47,605 nt of DNA from Actinomycetes bacterium (GCA_021793515.1 JAJYSP010000024.1:1-47605); one strand, 5' to 3'; positions 7,885-16,629 are shown, counted from the first letter of the stretch. The notes: generated by a model not told the origin, from the letters alone. Numbers and translations: made by a program.

Positions 7885-7890
7885 TAGGCT
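7885..7890 (+). promoter_or_regulatory. -10 box (TAGGCT) for leaderless sedolisin gene
   Basis: TAGGCT, then 6 nt, then GTG 7897. No Shine-Dalgarno sequence precedes the GTG. Confidence 0.6.
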
Positions 7891-7896
7891 GGCTCC

Positions 7897-10245
7897 GTGA
7901 ACTACCGATCCTCTCGCCTCGCCTCGGCCGTCGCGTTCGCAGTGGCGGTCATCGCCGGACTCGCGCCACTCGCGAGTGCCGGGGGCGCCCAGGCGCGCGT
8001 CGTCGTCGCGCAACCCGTCGCGATACCCGCCACGTACTCGAGCGTTGCCGGCCCGATCACCACCTCTTTTGACGTCGCGCTCGCCGAACCCGACCACGCG
8101 GCCTTGACCGCGTTCCTCGCGGGACTAACGAACCCCGCGTCACCGCAGTACCGGCACTTCCTCACCACCGCCCAGTTCGCGGCCCGCTTCGGTGCGCGCG
8201 CCGACGTGGTCGACGCGGTACGTCACTACTTCACGTCCTTTCATCTGCGCGTGGGCGCACTGAGCCGCGGACGGATCATCCTGCCCGTGAGCGGGTCGAC
8301 GGCCGACATCGCTCGAGCCTTCTCGGCGACGGTGGCGACCGTGCGCACCCCCACGCATCTCGCCGCCCAGTTCGTCACCCCCGCCACGCTCCCCGCACCA
8401 ATCGCCCACGACGTGCGCGCCGTGGCCGGTCTCTCGACCGTGGTGACCCCGCACGCCCTCGCCCTGTCCACTCGCGTCACGAACCACGTGGCCACGCCCA
8501 CGACGTGCGCGAGCGCAACGGGCGGCCAGTCCCCCTCGGCGACAACTCCGAACGGGCTCGGCGGCTACAGCGTCCAGCAGCAGGCCCGACTCTACGGACT
8601 GAGCTCGGCGTGGGCGAACGGCTTCACCGGCGCGGGTGAGACGATTGCGGTCTACGAGCTCGGCAGCTACAGCCCGAGCGACCTCGCGACCTACGACGCG
8701 TGCTACGGGCTTGCGCCCACGATCGACAACGTCAATGTCGATGGCGGCGCCACCGGGGCCTTCAGCGACGAGGCGACCCTCGACGTCGAAGAGGCGACAG
8801 CGCTCGCCCCCGGTGCGACCATCGCGGTCTACTCGGCACCGAACAACTCTGCCGGTCCCGTCGACGCGTACCAGCGGATCGCCGACGACAACACGGCATC
8901 GGTTGTCACGACGTCGTGGGGTACCTGCGAGCAGGACCCGAACGGCGCGGTCAACGCCGAACAGGCGATCTTCGAGCAGATGGCCGCCCAGGGCCAGACC
9001 GTCGTGGCCGCGTCGGGTGACAACGGCTCCTCGGACTGCAGCGGCATCACGAACAACGCGCCCGCGGTCGATGACCCGGCCTCGCAACCCCTGGTCACCG
9101 GCGTCGGTGGACTGAGCGTGAACAGCATCGCGCCGCTCAATGAGACCGTGTGGAACTCGGGAGTCGGCAGTGGTGGCGGTGCCAGTGGCGGTGGGGTGTC
9201 CACGATCTGGTCGCGACCCTCGTGGCAGAACGCCCCGGGGATCGCCCCGGGCGAGCCCATGCGTCTCGTGCCGGACCTCTCGGTCATGGGCGACCCCTCG
9301 ACGGGGTTCATCCAGTACTTCACCGGTACTGGGGTAGTCGACTGCGGCACGAACTGCGGTTCGGGATGGTCGAGCATCGGCGGCACGTCGATCGGCGCAC
9401 CGCTCGTGAGCGCCCTCGTCGCGGTCGGCGCCCAACAGTGCGGGGTCAGTCGCCTCGGGCTGATCAACCCGTCGCTCTACGCCATGGCCACCACCGGCTT
9501 CAACGACGTGACGCGAGGTAACAACGACATCTTCGGCGTCGGCGTCTACAACGCTGGTCCGGGCTACGACATGGCGTCGGGACTAGGCAGCCCGAACGCC
9601 ACCACCTTCCTCGCCGGACTTTGTCCCATCGCCTTTGACGCGAACGCGAGCACGGCGAGCGTGTCGTCGACCCGAGTTCGCGCGAACTCAGCGGCGACCG
9701 TCTCGTTCGCGTTGCGAAATCTCGACGGCGGACCCGTCGCCAACGCCTCGGTGACCGTCACCGCGAGCGCGCCGGGCGGGTCGGTGCGCTTCAACGCCGA
9801 CCCCTCGAGTGAGACCGGAACGGGCAGCGCGACCTACGCGGTCACCACCGACGCGAGTGGCACGGGTTCCGTACTCGTCTCCAACTCGCTCCCCGGCCCC
9901 CTCACGGTGACCGTCACGTACGAGAACGCGACGCTGCTCAACACACTGATCACCGTCACACCGTCGATCGCGTCACTGGACGCGCCAACGATCACGCGAG
10001 TGGTGGCGCTGAACGGCGGCGCGCAGCTGTTCACCGCGGTGCCCGCCGGGATCTCGGTCAACTCGTTCCAGTACTCGCTCACCGGCGGACGGACCTGGGC
10101 ACTGGCGTCACGACGCGGCGCGTCGCTCATCATCACACGACTCCGTGCGGGCGTGGTCTACCACGTCGTCGTCCGTTACGTCGTCGCCAATCGACGAAGC
10201 CCCGCGTCGAGGGTGGCGACGGTCGCCGCACGCGTCGCTGCCTAG
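7897..10245 (+). CDS. Secreted sedolisin (S53) serine-carboxyl protease with prodomain and C-terminal Ig-like/Fn3-like region
   Basis: A 782-residue preproprotein. A signal peptide (to about residue 34) is followed by the pro-kumamolisin activation domain (about 45-190, with the SPQYRHFLT motif at 82-90). The S53 catalytic domain follows (about 220-575). The expected catalytic residues are all visible: E292 and D296 (EATLD), D375 (ASGD) and S498 (IGGTSIGAP). The calcium site pieces D537 and D558 (YDMASGLGSP) are also present. Residues 580-782 form two beta-rich modules, the last fibronectin III-like. Sedolisins work outside the cell at low pH, so extracellular protein breakdown in an acidic setting is likely. 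Transcription is leaderless from a GTG. Confidence 0.93.
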   Translation: MNYRSSRLASAVAFAVAVIAGLAPLASAGGAQARVVVAQPVAIPATYSSVAGPITTSFDVALAEPDHAALTAFLAGLTNPASPQYRHFLTTAQFAARFGARADVVDAVRHYFTSFHLRVGALSRGRIILPVSGSTADIARAFSATVATVRTPTHLAAQFVTPATLPAPIAHDVRAVAGLSTVVTPHALALSTRVTNHVATPTTCASATGGQSPSATTPNGLGGYSVQQQARLYGLSSAWANGFTGAGETIAVYELGSYSPSDLATYDACYGLAPTIDNVNVDGGATGAFSDEATLDVEEATALAPGATIAVYSAPNNSAGPVDAYQRIADDNTASVVTTSWGTCEQDPNGAVNAEQAIFEQMAAQGQTVVAASGDNGSSDCSGITNNAPAVDDPASQPLVTGVGGLSVNSIAPLNETVWNSGVGSGGGASGGGVSTIWSRPSWQNAPGIAPGEPMRLVPDLSVMGDPSTGFIQYFTGTGVVDCGTNCGSGWSSIGGTSIGAPLVSALVAVGAQQCGVSRLGLINPSLYAMATTGFNDVTRGNNDIFGVGVYNAGPGYDMASGLGSPNATTFLAGLCPIAFDANASTASVSSTRVRANSAATVSFALRNLDGGPVANASVTVTASAPGGSVRFNADPSSETGTGSATYAVTTDASGTGSVLVSNSLPGPLTVTVTYENATLLNTLITVTPSIASLDAPTITRVVALNGGAQLFTAVPAGISVNSFQYSLTGGRTWALASRRGASLIITRLRAGVVYHVVVRYVVANRRSPASRVATVAARVAA

Positions 10246-10315
10246 GCCGAACAGTCGCCGCTCATTGGAACCGTGACCCTCGGATTCGCTAACTGGCGTA
10301 CCGGTTACCGGGACC

Positions 10316-12568
10316 GTGGGTCCAATCGATGATGCACGCACGAGCGGTGGCGCCGGAATCCGCCGAGGCCTCGCCCGTAGACTCAGGGGTATCACAAGAC
10401 GACGGACGACCCCCGCTTCACGTAGTCGCGCGCGCCTGACACGACTCGCCCTCGTTGGCGCGATGCTCGGCGCGGGGCTCGTCAGCATCGCCACCCACGT
10501 CGAGGGGGCGACGGGACCCTCGACGAACGCCGGTCCCGCGGGCCTGCCGCTCTATGAGTTCCTCAACAACGGGACGGGCCCGCTGCCCTGGAACGCGCAG
10601 TCGATGAGTGCGGCGGTGAACAACTCGACGATGTTGGGGGGGCCGCACGGCACCAGCAACGGCACGATCGGAGCCATCGCGTATCGAACGGCGAGCAATG
10701 ACGTCGCGGTGCTGACGCAGTCGACGTCGGGCACGAGTCAGTGGGCCGACCGCTCACTCGGCCTCAACGCCCCGCTCCCGGCCGCGGACCCGATACCATT
10801 CATCGACCCGTCGGGCACTGTCGACGTGCTCTACGTCGACACCAACGGCCACCTCATCATGCTGAGCCCGAACGATCCGGCCTCCTGGATCTGGGTGCAC
10901 ACCCACCCCGGCCAGGCCTGGCACGCGACGGTGGCCACCGATCTGAGCGCGGTCACGGGAAGCACGTTCGCGACTGGCCTGGCCAACGTCGTGGTCAGTG
11001 GACAGAGCGCGATGGTCGCCGCACGCACCGCGCAGAACACCATCGAGGTCATCACACTGGCTTGGAGCAGCGCTGACCCTGTCCCCTACGTCGCGGGGCC
11101 CCCGGTCAACCTCACCCAGGTCGCGCACGCCGCCACGTCCTCGAGCGACCCGGTCGTCATCCCCGGACCGATCCCGGCGGTCGCCGCCACTGCCGCCAAC
11201 GGTGACCTCCAGGTGTTCTCGGTCAACCCGGCCAATCCCTCGACCTGGCTGGTCCAAGACGTGACGCGCATGACCGGGGGACCCCGACTGCACGGACCGC
11301 TCGCGGCGGCGGCGTCTTCCACGAGCGTCTTCGTCGCGGCGCTCAACCCGCTCGGCTCGGTCGAACTCTTCAGTGCACCCTTGACGACCTTCAACCAGAG
11401 CATCGCCTTCGCCCCGGCCGCTGCCACGACTACCTCGACCACCACCACGACGACCGCGCCCACGACCACGACGACGACCGCCAATCCGACCCCGACGTTC
11501 CCGTGGACCGTGCTCAACGTCACCGCGGTCGCGTCGGGATCGCCACCGCTCAGCGGGGCGCTGTTCTTGAGCGTCACGCCGACCCAGGTGACCGTTGCGG
11601 GACAGGCCGCCAACTGGGGCGACCTCTTCGTCTTGACCAGTCCGAGTGGCTTCGCGCCGTGGACCTCGACGGACGTGTCGGTGACCGCGGGCAGCTCGGC
11701 GCGCACCGTGGGCGCGGTCGTGACCGGCCTCGTGCTAAATGGATCGCTCAGTCTGTACGCCGCGGGCGTGAGCTCGCCACCGCCCCAGGGGGTGGGCGTC
11801 TACGCCATACCCTTCAGCAAGTGGACCCAGTCGGTCCTCGACGGGTGGCCGATCGTCAGCGAGACCGGCGGACTCGGCACGACCGCGACGCCGTGGGTCG
11901 GCTTCACCAGTACCACGAGCGTCGCCAACTCGCCGGACTTCCTCATGGGCCAGAGCATCTACAACGCCCACAAGCGGGTGACCTGGCTCTCGTTCTGGAC
12001 CATTAGTGGACCCCTGCCCGGTGAGACGGTGGCGGCGGCGACCTACTACAAACACGGCTTCACGGCCGGGGCGTGGGTGGCGACCCAGATCGACCAGTAC
12101 CGGAGTCTCGGGGTCGGCCTCAAGCCCGACTGGGTGATCCTCGACCCCGAGGGCTACCCCGACTCTCACTCGGGCCTCGACGCCCCGGGGGGTGCGTCTA
12201 ACGCCACGATGGCCCAGTACACCGGCTACTGGGCGGCGATGCTGCGGGGCTGGTCGACCGGCATCGCCTCGGTGGACCCCTCGCTCAACGCGGGCGTGTA
12301 CGCCTCGCAGTCCGAATATCGCAACTACCACCTGGCGAACGCGCCAATGCCGGTCTTCGTCGCGCTCGCCTTCGGTGGTGGTGGTCCGGTACCGGTCCTC
12401 GGCACACCGGGCAGCAACATCCGCGGCTACATCGCCTTCAGTGCGGTCTGTTCGCCGCGCTCGACGCTCGCGAGCGAAGAGTCGACCCTGTTGAACCCGC
12501 CGTGGTCGGGTGAGTTCAACACCCTGCAGTTCAACGCCGGTGTCTACTGCCCGCCCGCGCCGACATAA
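10316..12568 (+). CDS. Large secreted protein with beta-propeller-like repeats, Thr-rich linker and C-terminal glycoside-hydrolase-like domain
   Basis: About 750 residues and unfamiliar as a whole. A signal peptide lies near residues 35-65 (ending around HVEGA). Residues about 70-370 and 395-530 consist of repeated units built on a hydrophobic strand followed by a Thr/Ser/Pro turn, which resemble a beta-propeller. They are split by a threonine-rich linker (about 371-393). Residues about 540-750 look like a TIM-barrel-type, DUF1906/GH25-like module with an acidic DWVILDPEGYPD motif and a Tyr-rich core. A role at the cell surface or in wall turnover is a guess. The GTG at 10316 lacks a clear signal; the true start may be internal (see findings). 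Confidence 0.6.
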   Translation: MGPIDDARTSGGAGIRRGLARRLRGITRRRTTPASRSRARLTRLALVGAMLGAGLVSIATHVEGATGPSTNAGPAGLPLYEFLNNGTGPLPWNAQSMSAAVNNSTMLGGPHGTSNGTIGAIAYRTASNDVAVLTQSTSGTSQWADRSLGLNAPLPAADPIPFIDPSGTVDVLYVDTNGHLIMLSPNDPASWIWVHTHPGQAWHATVATDLSAVTGSTFATGLANVVVSGQSAMVAARTAQNTIEVITLAWSSADPVPYVAGPPVNLTQVAHAATSSSDPVVIPGPIPAVAATAANGDLQVFSVNPANPSTWLVQDVTRMTGGPRLHGPLAAAASSTSVFVAALNPLGSVELFSAPLTTFNQSIAFAPAAATTTSTTTTTTAPTTTTTTANPTPTFPWTVLNVTAVASGSPPLSGALFLSVTPTQVTVAGQAANWGDLFVLTSPSGFAPWTSTDVSVTAGSSARTVGAVVTGLVLNGSLSLYAAGVSSPPPQGVGVYAIPFSKWTQSVLDGWPIVSETGGLGTTATPWVGFTSTTSVANSPDFLMGQSIYNAHKRVTWLSFWTISGPLPGETVAAATYYKHGFTAGAWVATQIDQYRSLGVGLKPDWVILDPEGYPDSHSGLDAPGGASNATMAQYTGYWAAMLRGWSTGIASVDPSLNAGVYASQSEYRNYHLANAPMPVFVALAFGGGGPVPVLGTPGSNIRGYIAFSAVCSPRSTLASEESTLLNPPWSGEFNTLQFNAGVYCPPAPT
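11428..11496 (+). repeat. Low-complexity ACC/ACG codon run encoding a Thr-rich linker
   Basis: Short imprecise repeats of threonine codons encode about 18 Thr in some 22 residues. This is a typical glycosylatable interdomain linker of actinobacterial secreted proteins, not an independent DNA element. Confidence 0.7.
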
Positions 12569-12571
12569 TCT
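12566..12571 (+). promoter_or_regulatory. -10 box (TAATCT) for leaderless coiled-coil gene
   Basis: TAATCT, then 6 nt, then GTG 12578. The box begins with the TAA stop of the preceding gene. Confidence 0.6.
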
Positions 12572-12577
12572 GGCCGC

Positions 12578-12802
12578 GTGAGTGACGAGCCGAATCCCAA
12601 GTCCCACGAGCTACGCGACCGCCTCAAGCAGCTCGCCCAGCCGCTCGTAGACTCACTCGATTCGCGCCTGCGCGAACAGGTCGACCACCGCGTCGACGAG
12701 CGCGTCGAGGCCATCGTGAACGCCCGCCTGGCCGTGATCGAACGGGCCATCGCCGACCTCGATCGGGCGATCAAGGACCTCGAGGCGCGCCTCGACCATT
12801 AG
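12578..12802 (+). CDS. Small coiled-coil protein of unknown function
   Basis: A 74-residue, highly charged protein. From residue 10 to the end it shows heptad-like spacing of Leu/Val/Ile with Arg/Asp/Glu between (for example IERAIADLDRAIKDLEARL), so one long amphipathic helix or coiled coil is expected. There is no membrane segment. It has a clear promoter-start arrangement and G/C-rich third positions, which supports a real gene. Its stop overlaps the stop of a 33-residue membrane miniprotein gene on the other strand. Function unknown; it may be an oligomerising or DNA-associated small protein. Confidence 0.75.
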   Translation: MSDEPNPKSHELRDRLKQLAQPLVDSLDSRLREQVDHRVDERVEAIVNARLAVIERAIADLDRAIKDLEARLDH

Positions 12803-12900
12803 CCCCGTCGCTCACGGTCCCGACGGATCGCGAAACGCACAACGAGCACGCTGAGCACGATGACGCAGACAACGAAGAACGTGAAGACGGCGACGAACAC
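12799..12900 (-). CDS. Predicted 33-residue single-pass membrane miniprotein
   Basis: Reading the minus strand from GTG 12900 gives a 33-residue product: FVAVFTFFVVCVIVLSVLVV forms one uninterrupted hydrophobic helix, followed by a strongly basic tail (RFAIRRDRERRG) and TAA. This is the positive-inside layout of a small type I/Nout membrane protein. The start is supported by a TAACGT box 6 nt upstream, the same leaderless arrangement as the neighbouring genes. The stop codon overlaps the stop of the convergent coiled-coil gene. It resembles no family I know; small proteins of this shape often modulate a larger membrane complex. Its shortness leaves some doubt. Confidence 0.55.
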   Translation of the reverse strand: MFVAVFTFFVVCVIVLSVLVVRFAIRRDRERRG

Positions 12901-12906
12901 GGCGTC

Positions 12907-12912
12907 ACGTTA
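12907..12912 (-). promoter_or_regulatory. -10 box (TAACGT) for the membrane miniprotein
   Basis: TAACGT on the minus strand, then 6 nt, then GTG 12900. Confidence 0.45.
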
Positions 12913-12945
12913 AACGGATGTCACAGCTGCGCGCAAGAGTGGTTC

Positions 12946-13728
12946 GTGACCCTGACGACGACCACCCCCGCCGGTTCAATCCTCGAGGTGTTGCGCGGCG
13001 AGCGCGCGGCGCGTCCGCCGCGCGATAGCGAATCCGCCACCGGCCTACGCGCGATCCTCGAGGACGGGCTCGGCGAAGTGAGCAACCGCTTCACGCGCAC
13101 GTCGCCGCTCGTCATCACCGCCGCGAACGTTGTGCGCCACGCCGACGCGATCGACATCGCCCGCGCCCCGATCGGCCGGCTCCGCGGCGCGTTGGTCGCC
13201 CAGTTCGTGCGCCTCATCGCGGTCGGCCATCGCAGCGACAACGCCTTCGGTGACGCGCTGCGCGCCTGGTGCGTCGACCAATCGTCGTTGGAACTGCGCG
13301 GCATCCTCGACGACCTCGACGCCGACGGGCGAGCCCGGCTCGCCACCGAGGTCAGCGCACACGCCGCGACGCTGACCCGGGCGCTCGCCACCGTGCCCGC
13401 CACGTGGTCGGTGCGCACCGCGCTGCGATCACGGCTACCCCTCACGGGTGGTGCAATCGTGTTGAGCGACGTGGTCGACCTGGTCATCGGCAGTAGCACC
13501 GAGTCCACCGCGTCGACGGTCCTCGTGGACGTCACGACCTCGCCCATCGGTTCGAGCGCCGAGCGACTGCTGCGCTTCCACGCGCTGGTGCACACGCTGC
13601 GCACGTCGGTGGCGCCGTGGCGGGTCGCGATGTTCTCCACGGCCACGGGTGAACTGGTGAGCGACGACGTGGACGTGACGCTGCTCGGGGCCGCCGTGGA
13701 CGACGTGTTGGCGGTGGCGCGTCGATGA
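12946..13728 (+). CDS. Unknown protein with a possible degenerate PD-(D/E)XK-like C-terminal fold
   Basis: A 260-residue cytosolic protein that I do not recognise. Residues 1-150 are mostly helical. The C-terminal part (about 155-255) shows strand-strand-helix-strand order: VLSDVVDLVIG, then STVLVDVTT, a helix RLLRFHALVHTL, then PWRVAMFSTATGELV. That order and the Asp placements resemble the RecB/Cas4-type nuclease core, but the lysine of the D-x-K position is replaced (VDVTT), so any such fold would be inactive. It overlaps the next gene by 4 nt (ATGA). GTG 12946 follows an imperfect AAGAGT box. The fold assignment is inference. Confidence 0.6.
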   Translation: MTLTTTTPAGSILEVLRGERAARPPRDSESATGLRAILEDGLGEVSNRFTRTSPLVITAANVVRHADAIDIARAPIGRLRGALVAQFVRLIAVGHRSDNAFGDALRAWCVDQSSLELRGILDDLDADGRARLATEVSAHAATLTRALATVPATWSVRTALRSRLPLTGGAIVLSDVVDLVIGSSTESTASTVLVDVTTSPIGSSAERLLRFHALVHTLRTSVAPWRVAMFSTATGELVSDDVDVTLLGAAVDDVLAVARR

Positions 13729-14531
13729 GCCACGAGGAACTCACGGTCCGTGCGGTGGCCCCCGACGCACTCGCGCGCGTCATCGGCGACGCACCACACG
13801 ACACGTTCACCGTCACCGACGCGAACCGACGAAGCCTTAGCGAGCGGCTGGGCGCCGTCGCGACCGACCGCCATCGGCGGATCGACGCCTGGCTGGTCGA
13901 ACGCGGTGGGCGACCCGCGACCCCCTTCTCGTGGTCGCCGACGGCCGCGCGACGCATCCTCGGCAACGGCGCGCTCCGTCGACTGGCGCGCTCGCGCGCC
14001 GTGACACTGCGCGACGCGGCGCGCGACGAGATCGACGACCTGCTCAGCCGCGCGGCCACCGGTCACCAGCGCGCGGGTTCACTCGGCGCGTGGCTGGCGA
14101 ACCGCCACCCCGCCGAGCTCGCCCTGGTCCACGCCGGCGCCGTCGATTGGGCCGGCTCCCTCGCCGACGTCGCCGCGAGCCTCGCCGCCGACTGGACGGT
14201 CGCCAGCGCCGATGCGTACTACGACGTCGAACGGGCGCGAACCACCTTGCGCGCCCGTCGAGACCTCGTCATCGGACGCGGTGACGCCGTCGTGCGCGTG
14301 CGCGGCGGCGTACCGCGCTCAAGCGCCGGGCCCGGTCTGCGCGCCGACCTCGCGGCCGCGACCTTCGCCGACCCCGAGGGACGTGCGCCTCGTCGATACG
14401 TCGGGGTATGGCCCGATGCGGGGGTGATCCTCGCCGTCGACGGCACCGACGCCAACGTCCGTGCCGGTGCCCGCGACCTGGTGCGCGCCGCTATCGTCGT
14501 CAGTTGTCCCGGAGACCGCCTGGCCGCCTAG
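13725..14531 (+). CDS. Unknown protein paired with the preceding gene
   Basis: A 268-residue Arg/Ala-rich protein, translationally coupled to its upstream neighbour through an ATGA overlap. The N-terminal half is helical with Trp/Arg-rich segments. The C-terminal half (TLRARRDLVIG, then AVVRVRGGVP, a helix, then RYVGVWPDAGVILAV) follows the same strand order and the same DLVIG step as the preceding protein. The two may be diverged copies or partner subunits sharing a fold. No catalytic residues can be assigned. It lies 38 nt before typA. I do not recognise the family. Confidence 0.6.
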   Translation: MSHEELTVRAVAPDALARVIGDAPHDTFTVTDANRRSLSERLGAVATDRHRRIDAWLVERGGRPATPFSWSPTAARRILGNGALRRLARSRAVTLRDAARDEIDDLLSRAATGHQRAGSLGAWLANRHPAELALVHAGAVDWAGSLADVAASLAADWTVASADAYYDVERARTTLRARRDLVIGRGDAVVRVRGGVPRSSAGPGLRADLAAATFADPEGRAPRRYVGVWPDAGVILAVDGTDANVRAGARDLVRAAIVVSCPGDRLAA

Positions 14532-14554
14532 CATGACGACAGGGCGCCGCCTAC

Positions 14555-14560
14555 TAGCGT
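14555..14560 (+). promoter_or_regulatory. -10 box (TAGCGT) upstream of typA
   Basis: TAGCGT lies 9 nt before the typA ATG, so the leader would be only about 2-3 nt long. Confidence 0.4.
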
Positions 14561-14569
14561 GGTTCAGTC

Positions 14570-16390
14570 ATGTCACTACGCACCTCGTTACGAAACATCG
14601 CCATCATCGCCCACGTCGACCACGGAAAGACGACCCTGGTCGATGCGATGCTGCGTCAAACCGGGGCGTTCACCGCGCACGAGGAGCTCACCGACCGAGT
14701 CATGGACTCCGGTGACCTCGAGCGCGAGAAGGGCATCACGATCCTCGCCAAGAACACCGCGGTCAAGTGGCACGACCTCACGATCAACATCATCGACACG
14801 CCCGGTCACGCCGACTTCGGCGGTGAGGTCGAGCGCGGACTGGCCATGGTCGACGCGGTTATCCTGCTCGTGGACGCGGCCGAAGGCCCCCTGCCCCAGA
14901 CCCGATTCGTGCTGCGCAAGACCCTCGAGCGCCGCCTCCCGGTGGTGCTGCTGATCAACAAGGTAGACCGGGCCGACGCCCGCGTGGCCGACGTCGTCAC
15001 CGAGGTCGAGAACCTCTTCCTTGACCTCGACGCCGACGAACACCAGATCGCCTTCCCGATCCTCTACGCGAGCGCGCGCCAGGGATGGGCGTCACACGAC
15101 CCCTCAGACACCGGCGGGGACCTGACCCCACTCTTCCAGACGATTGCCGACTACGTGCCCGCCCCCGAGTACGACCCCGACCACGGGCTCCAGGCGCTCG
15201 TGTGCAACCTCGACGCGTCGCCCTACCTCGGTCGACTCGCGCTCTGCCGCGTCATCAACGGCACCCTGGAGCGAGGCCAGCGCATCGCGTGGTGTCGCAT
15301 CGACGGGACCATCGAGCACGCCAAGATCACCGAGCTCTTCATCACCGAGGCCCTCGACCGGGTGCCCGCCCAGAGCGCCGGACCCGGCGACATCGTGGCG
15401 GTCGCCGGTTTCGACGACATCACGATCGGCGAGACGCTCGCCGACCCCGAGAACCCGATTGCTCTCGAACCCCTGCACGTCGACGAGCCGAGTCTCTCGA
15501 TGACCATCGGCATCAACACGTCACCACTCGCCGGCACCGAGGGCAAGTTGCTCACCGCGCGCATGGTGAAAGACCGCCTCGACCGCGAACTGGTCGGCAA
15601 CGTCTCGCTGCGCGTACTGCCCACCGAGCGGCCCGACGCCTGGGAAGTCCAGGGACGTGGCGAGCTGCAGCTCGCGATCCTGATCGAGACGATGCGCCGC
15701 GAGGGCTTCGAGCTCACCGTCGGCAAGCCCCAGGTCGTCACCAAGGTCATCGACGGCCACGTCAACGAGCCCATGGAGCGCGTCACCATCGACGTCCCCG
15801 AGGAGTTCGTCGGCGCGGTGACGACGTTGCTCGCCACCCGCAAGGGCACTGTCTTGGACATGGTCAACCACGGCACCGGCTGGGTGCGCCTCGAGTGGCG
15901 CATCCCCGCTCGCGGGCTCGTGGGCATCCGCACCGAGTTCATGACCGAGACCCGCGGCTCGGGCATGATGCACTCGAACTTCGACGGCTACGCGCCCTGG
16001 TATGGCGAGATCCGCACACGGCGTAACGGCGTGCTCGTCGCCGACCGTCGCGGTGACACGACGGGTAACGCGCTGATCGACCTCGAGCAGCGCGGCGTGC
16101 TCTTCGTCGGCCCCGGCGTCGAGGTCTACGAGGGCATGATCGTCGGCGAGAACGCCCGGTCCGACGAGATGAACGTCAATCCGACCAAGGAGAAGAAGCT
16201 CACCAACATGCGCGCCTCGGGCAGTGACAACTTCGAGAAGATCTCACCGCCGACCATTTTCTCCCTGGAGCAGGCGCTCGAGTTCATCGCCGACGACGAG
16301 GCGGTCGAGGTCACGCCGAAGTCGGTCCGACTGCGAAAGACGGTCCTTGATCACTCCCAGCGCGCACGGCTCCGCAGTAAGAAGGGCTAG
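14570..16390 (+). CDS. typA: Translational GTPase TypA/BipA
   Basis: The 606-residue product is a ribosome-binding GTPase of the elongation-factor G-like family, involved in ribosome assembly and stress translation. G1 is AHVDHGKTT, G3 is DTPGHADFGGEVER and G4 is NKVDRADAR. The TypA-specific C-terminal region contains RGLVGIRTEFMTETRGSG and the ending of the family (TPKSVRLRKTVLDH). Length is normal for the family. It is transcribed from its own short-leader promoter and is followed after 21 nt by tRNA-Ser(TGA). Confidence 0.97.
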   Translation: MSLRTSLRNIAIIAHVDHGKTTLVDAMLRQTGAFTAHEELTDRVMDSGDLEREKGITILAKNTAVKWHDLTINIIDTPGHADFGGEVERGLAMVDAVILLVDAAEGPLPQTRFVLRKTLERRLPVVLLINKVDRADARVADVVTEVENLFLDLDADEHQIAFPILYASARQGWASHDPSDTGGDLTPLFQTIADYVPAPEYDPDHGLQALVCNLDASPYLGRLALCRVINGTLERGQRIAWCRIDGTIEHAKITELFITEALDRVPAQSAGPGDIVAVAGFDDITIGETLADPENPIALEPLHVDEPSLSMTIGINTSPLAGTEGKLLTARMVKDRLDRELVGNVSLRVLPTERPDAWEVQGRGELQLAILIETMRREGFELTVGKPQVVTKVIDGHVNEPMERVTIDVPEEFVGAVTTLLATRKGTVLDMVNHGTGWVRLEWRIPARGLVGIRTEFMTETRGSGMMHSNFDGYAPWYGEIRTRRNGVLVADRRGDTTGNALIDLEQRGVLFVGPGVEVYEGMIVGENARSDEMNVNPTKEKKLTNMRASGSDNFEKISPPTIFSLEQALEFIADDEAVEVTPKSVRLRKTVLDHSQRARLRSKKG

Positions 16391-16411
16391 CGCCCAACTA
16401 GAGTCGTCCCC

Positions 16412-16499
16412 GGAGGGATGACAGAGCGGACGAATGTACCGGTCTTGAAAACCGGCGTGGGCTTGCCCACCGTGGGTTCGAATCCCACTCCCTCCGCCA
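16412..16499 (+). tRNA. tRNA-Ser (anticodon TGA)
   Basis: The acceptor stem GGAGGGA / TCCCTCC is perfect, with discriminator G and encoded CCA. The anticodon stem CCGGT / ACCGG closes the loop CTTGAAA, giving TGA. The long variable arm and GGTTCGAATCC T-arm fit serine tRNA. It decodes UCA and related UCN codons. It is the second serine tRNA in this window. Confidence 0.95.
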
Positions 16500-16629
16500 A
16501 GTAGCCTCGACCCCGTTCGTGCCACCACCCGTATGGCAGTCCAGTTGCGCGACGCCAGCCCCGGTCTCGGACAGTGCCAGCGCGTGGCGAACCACTCGGT
16601 TGAGTCCTCCGCGGCATGGTCGAGGGGGA

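Noticed and set aside
8140-9435. 431-codon minus-strand open frame
   Set aside because: It covers the sedolisin catalytic region in antisense and is low-complexity Arg/Gly-rich.
11428-11496. Repetitive ACC/ACG segment as a CRISPR or tandem DNA array
   Set aside because: It is in frame, imprecise, and encodes a Thr-rich linker; there are no spacers.
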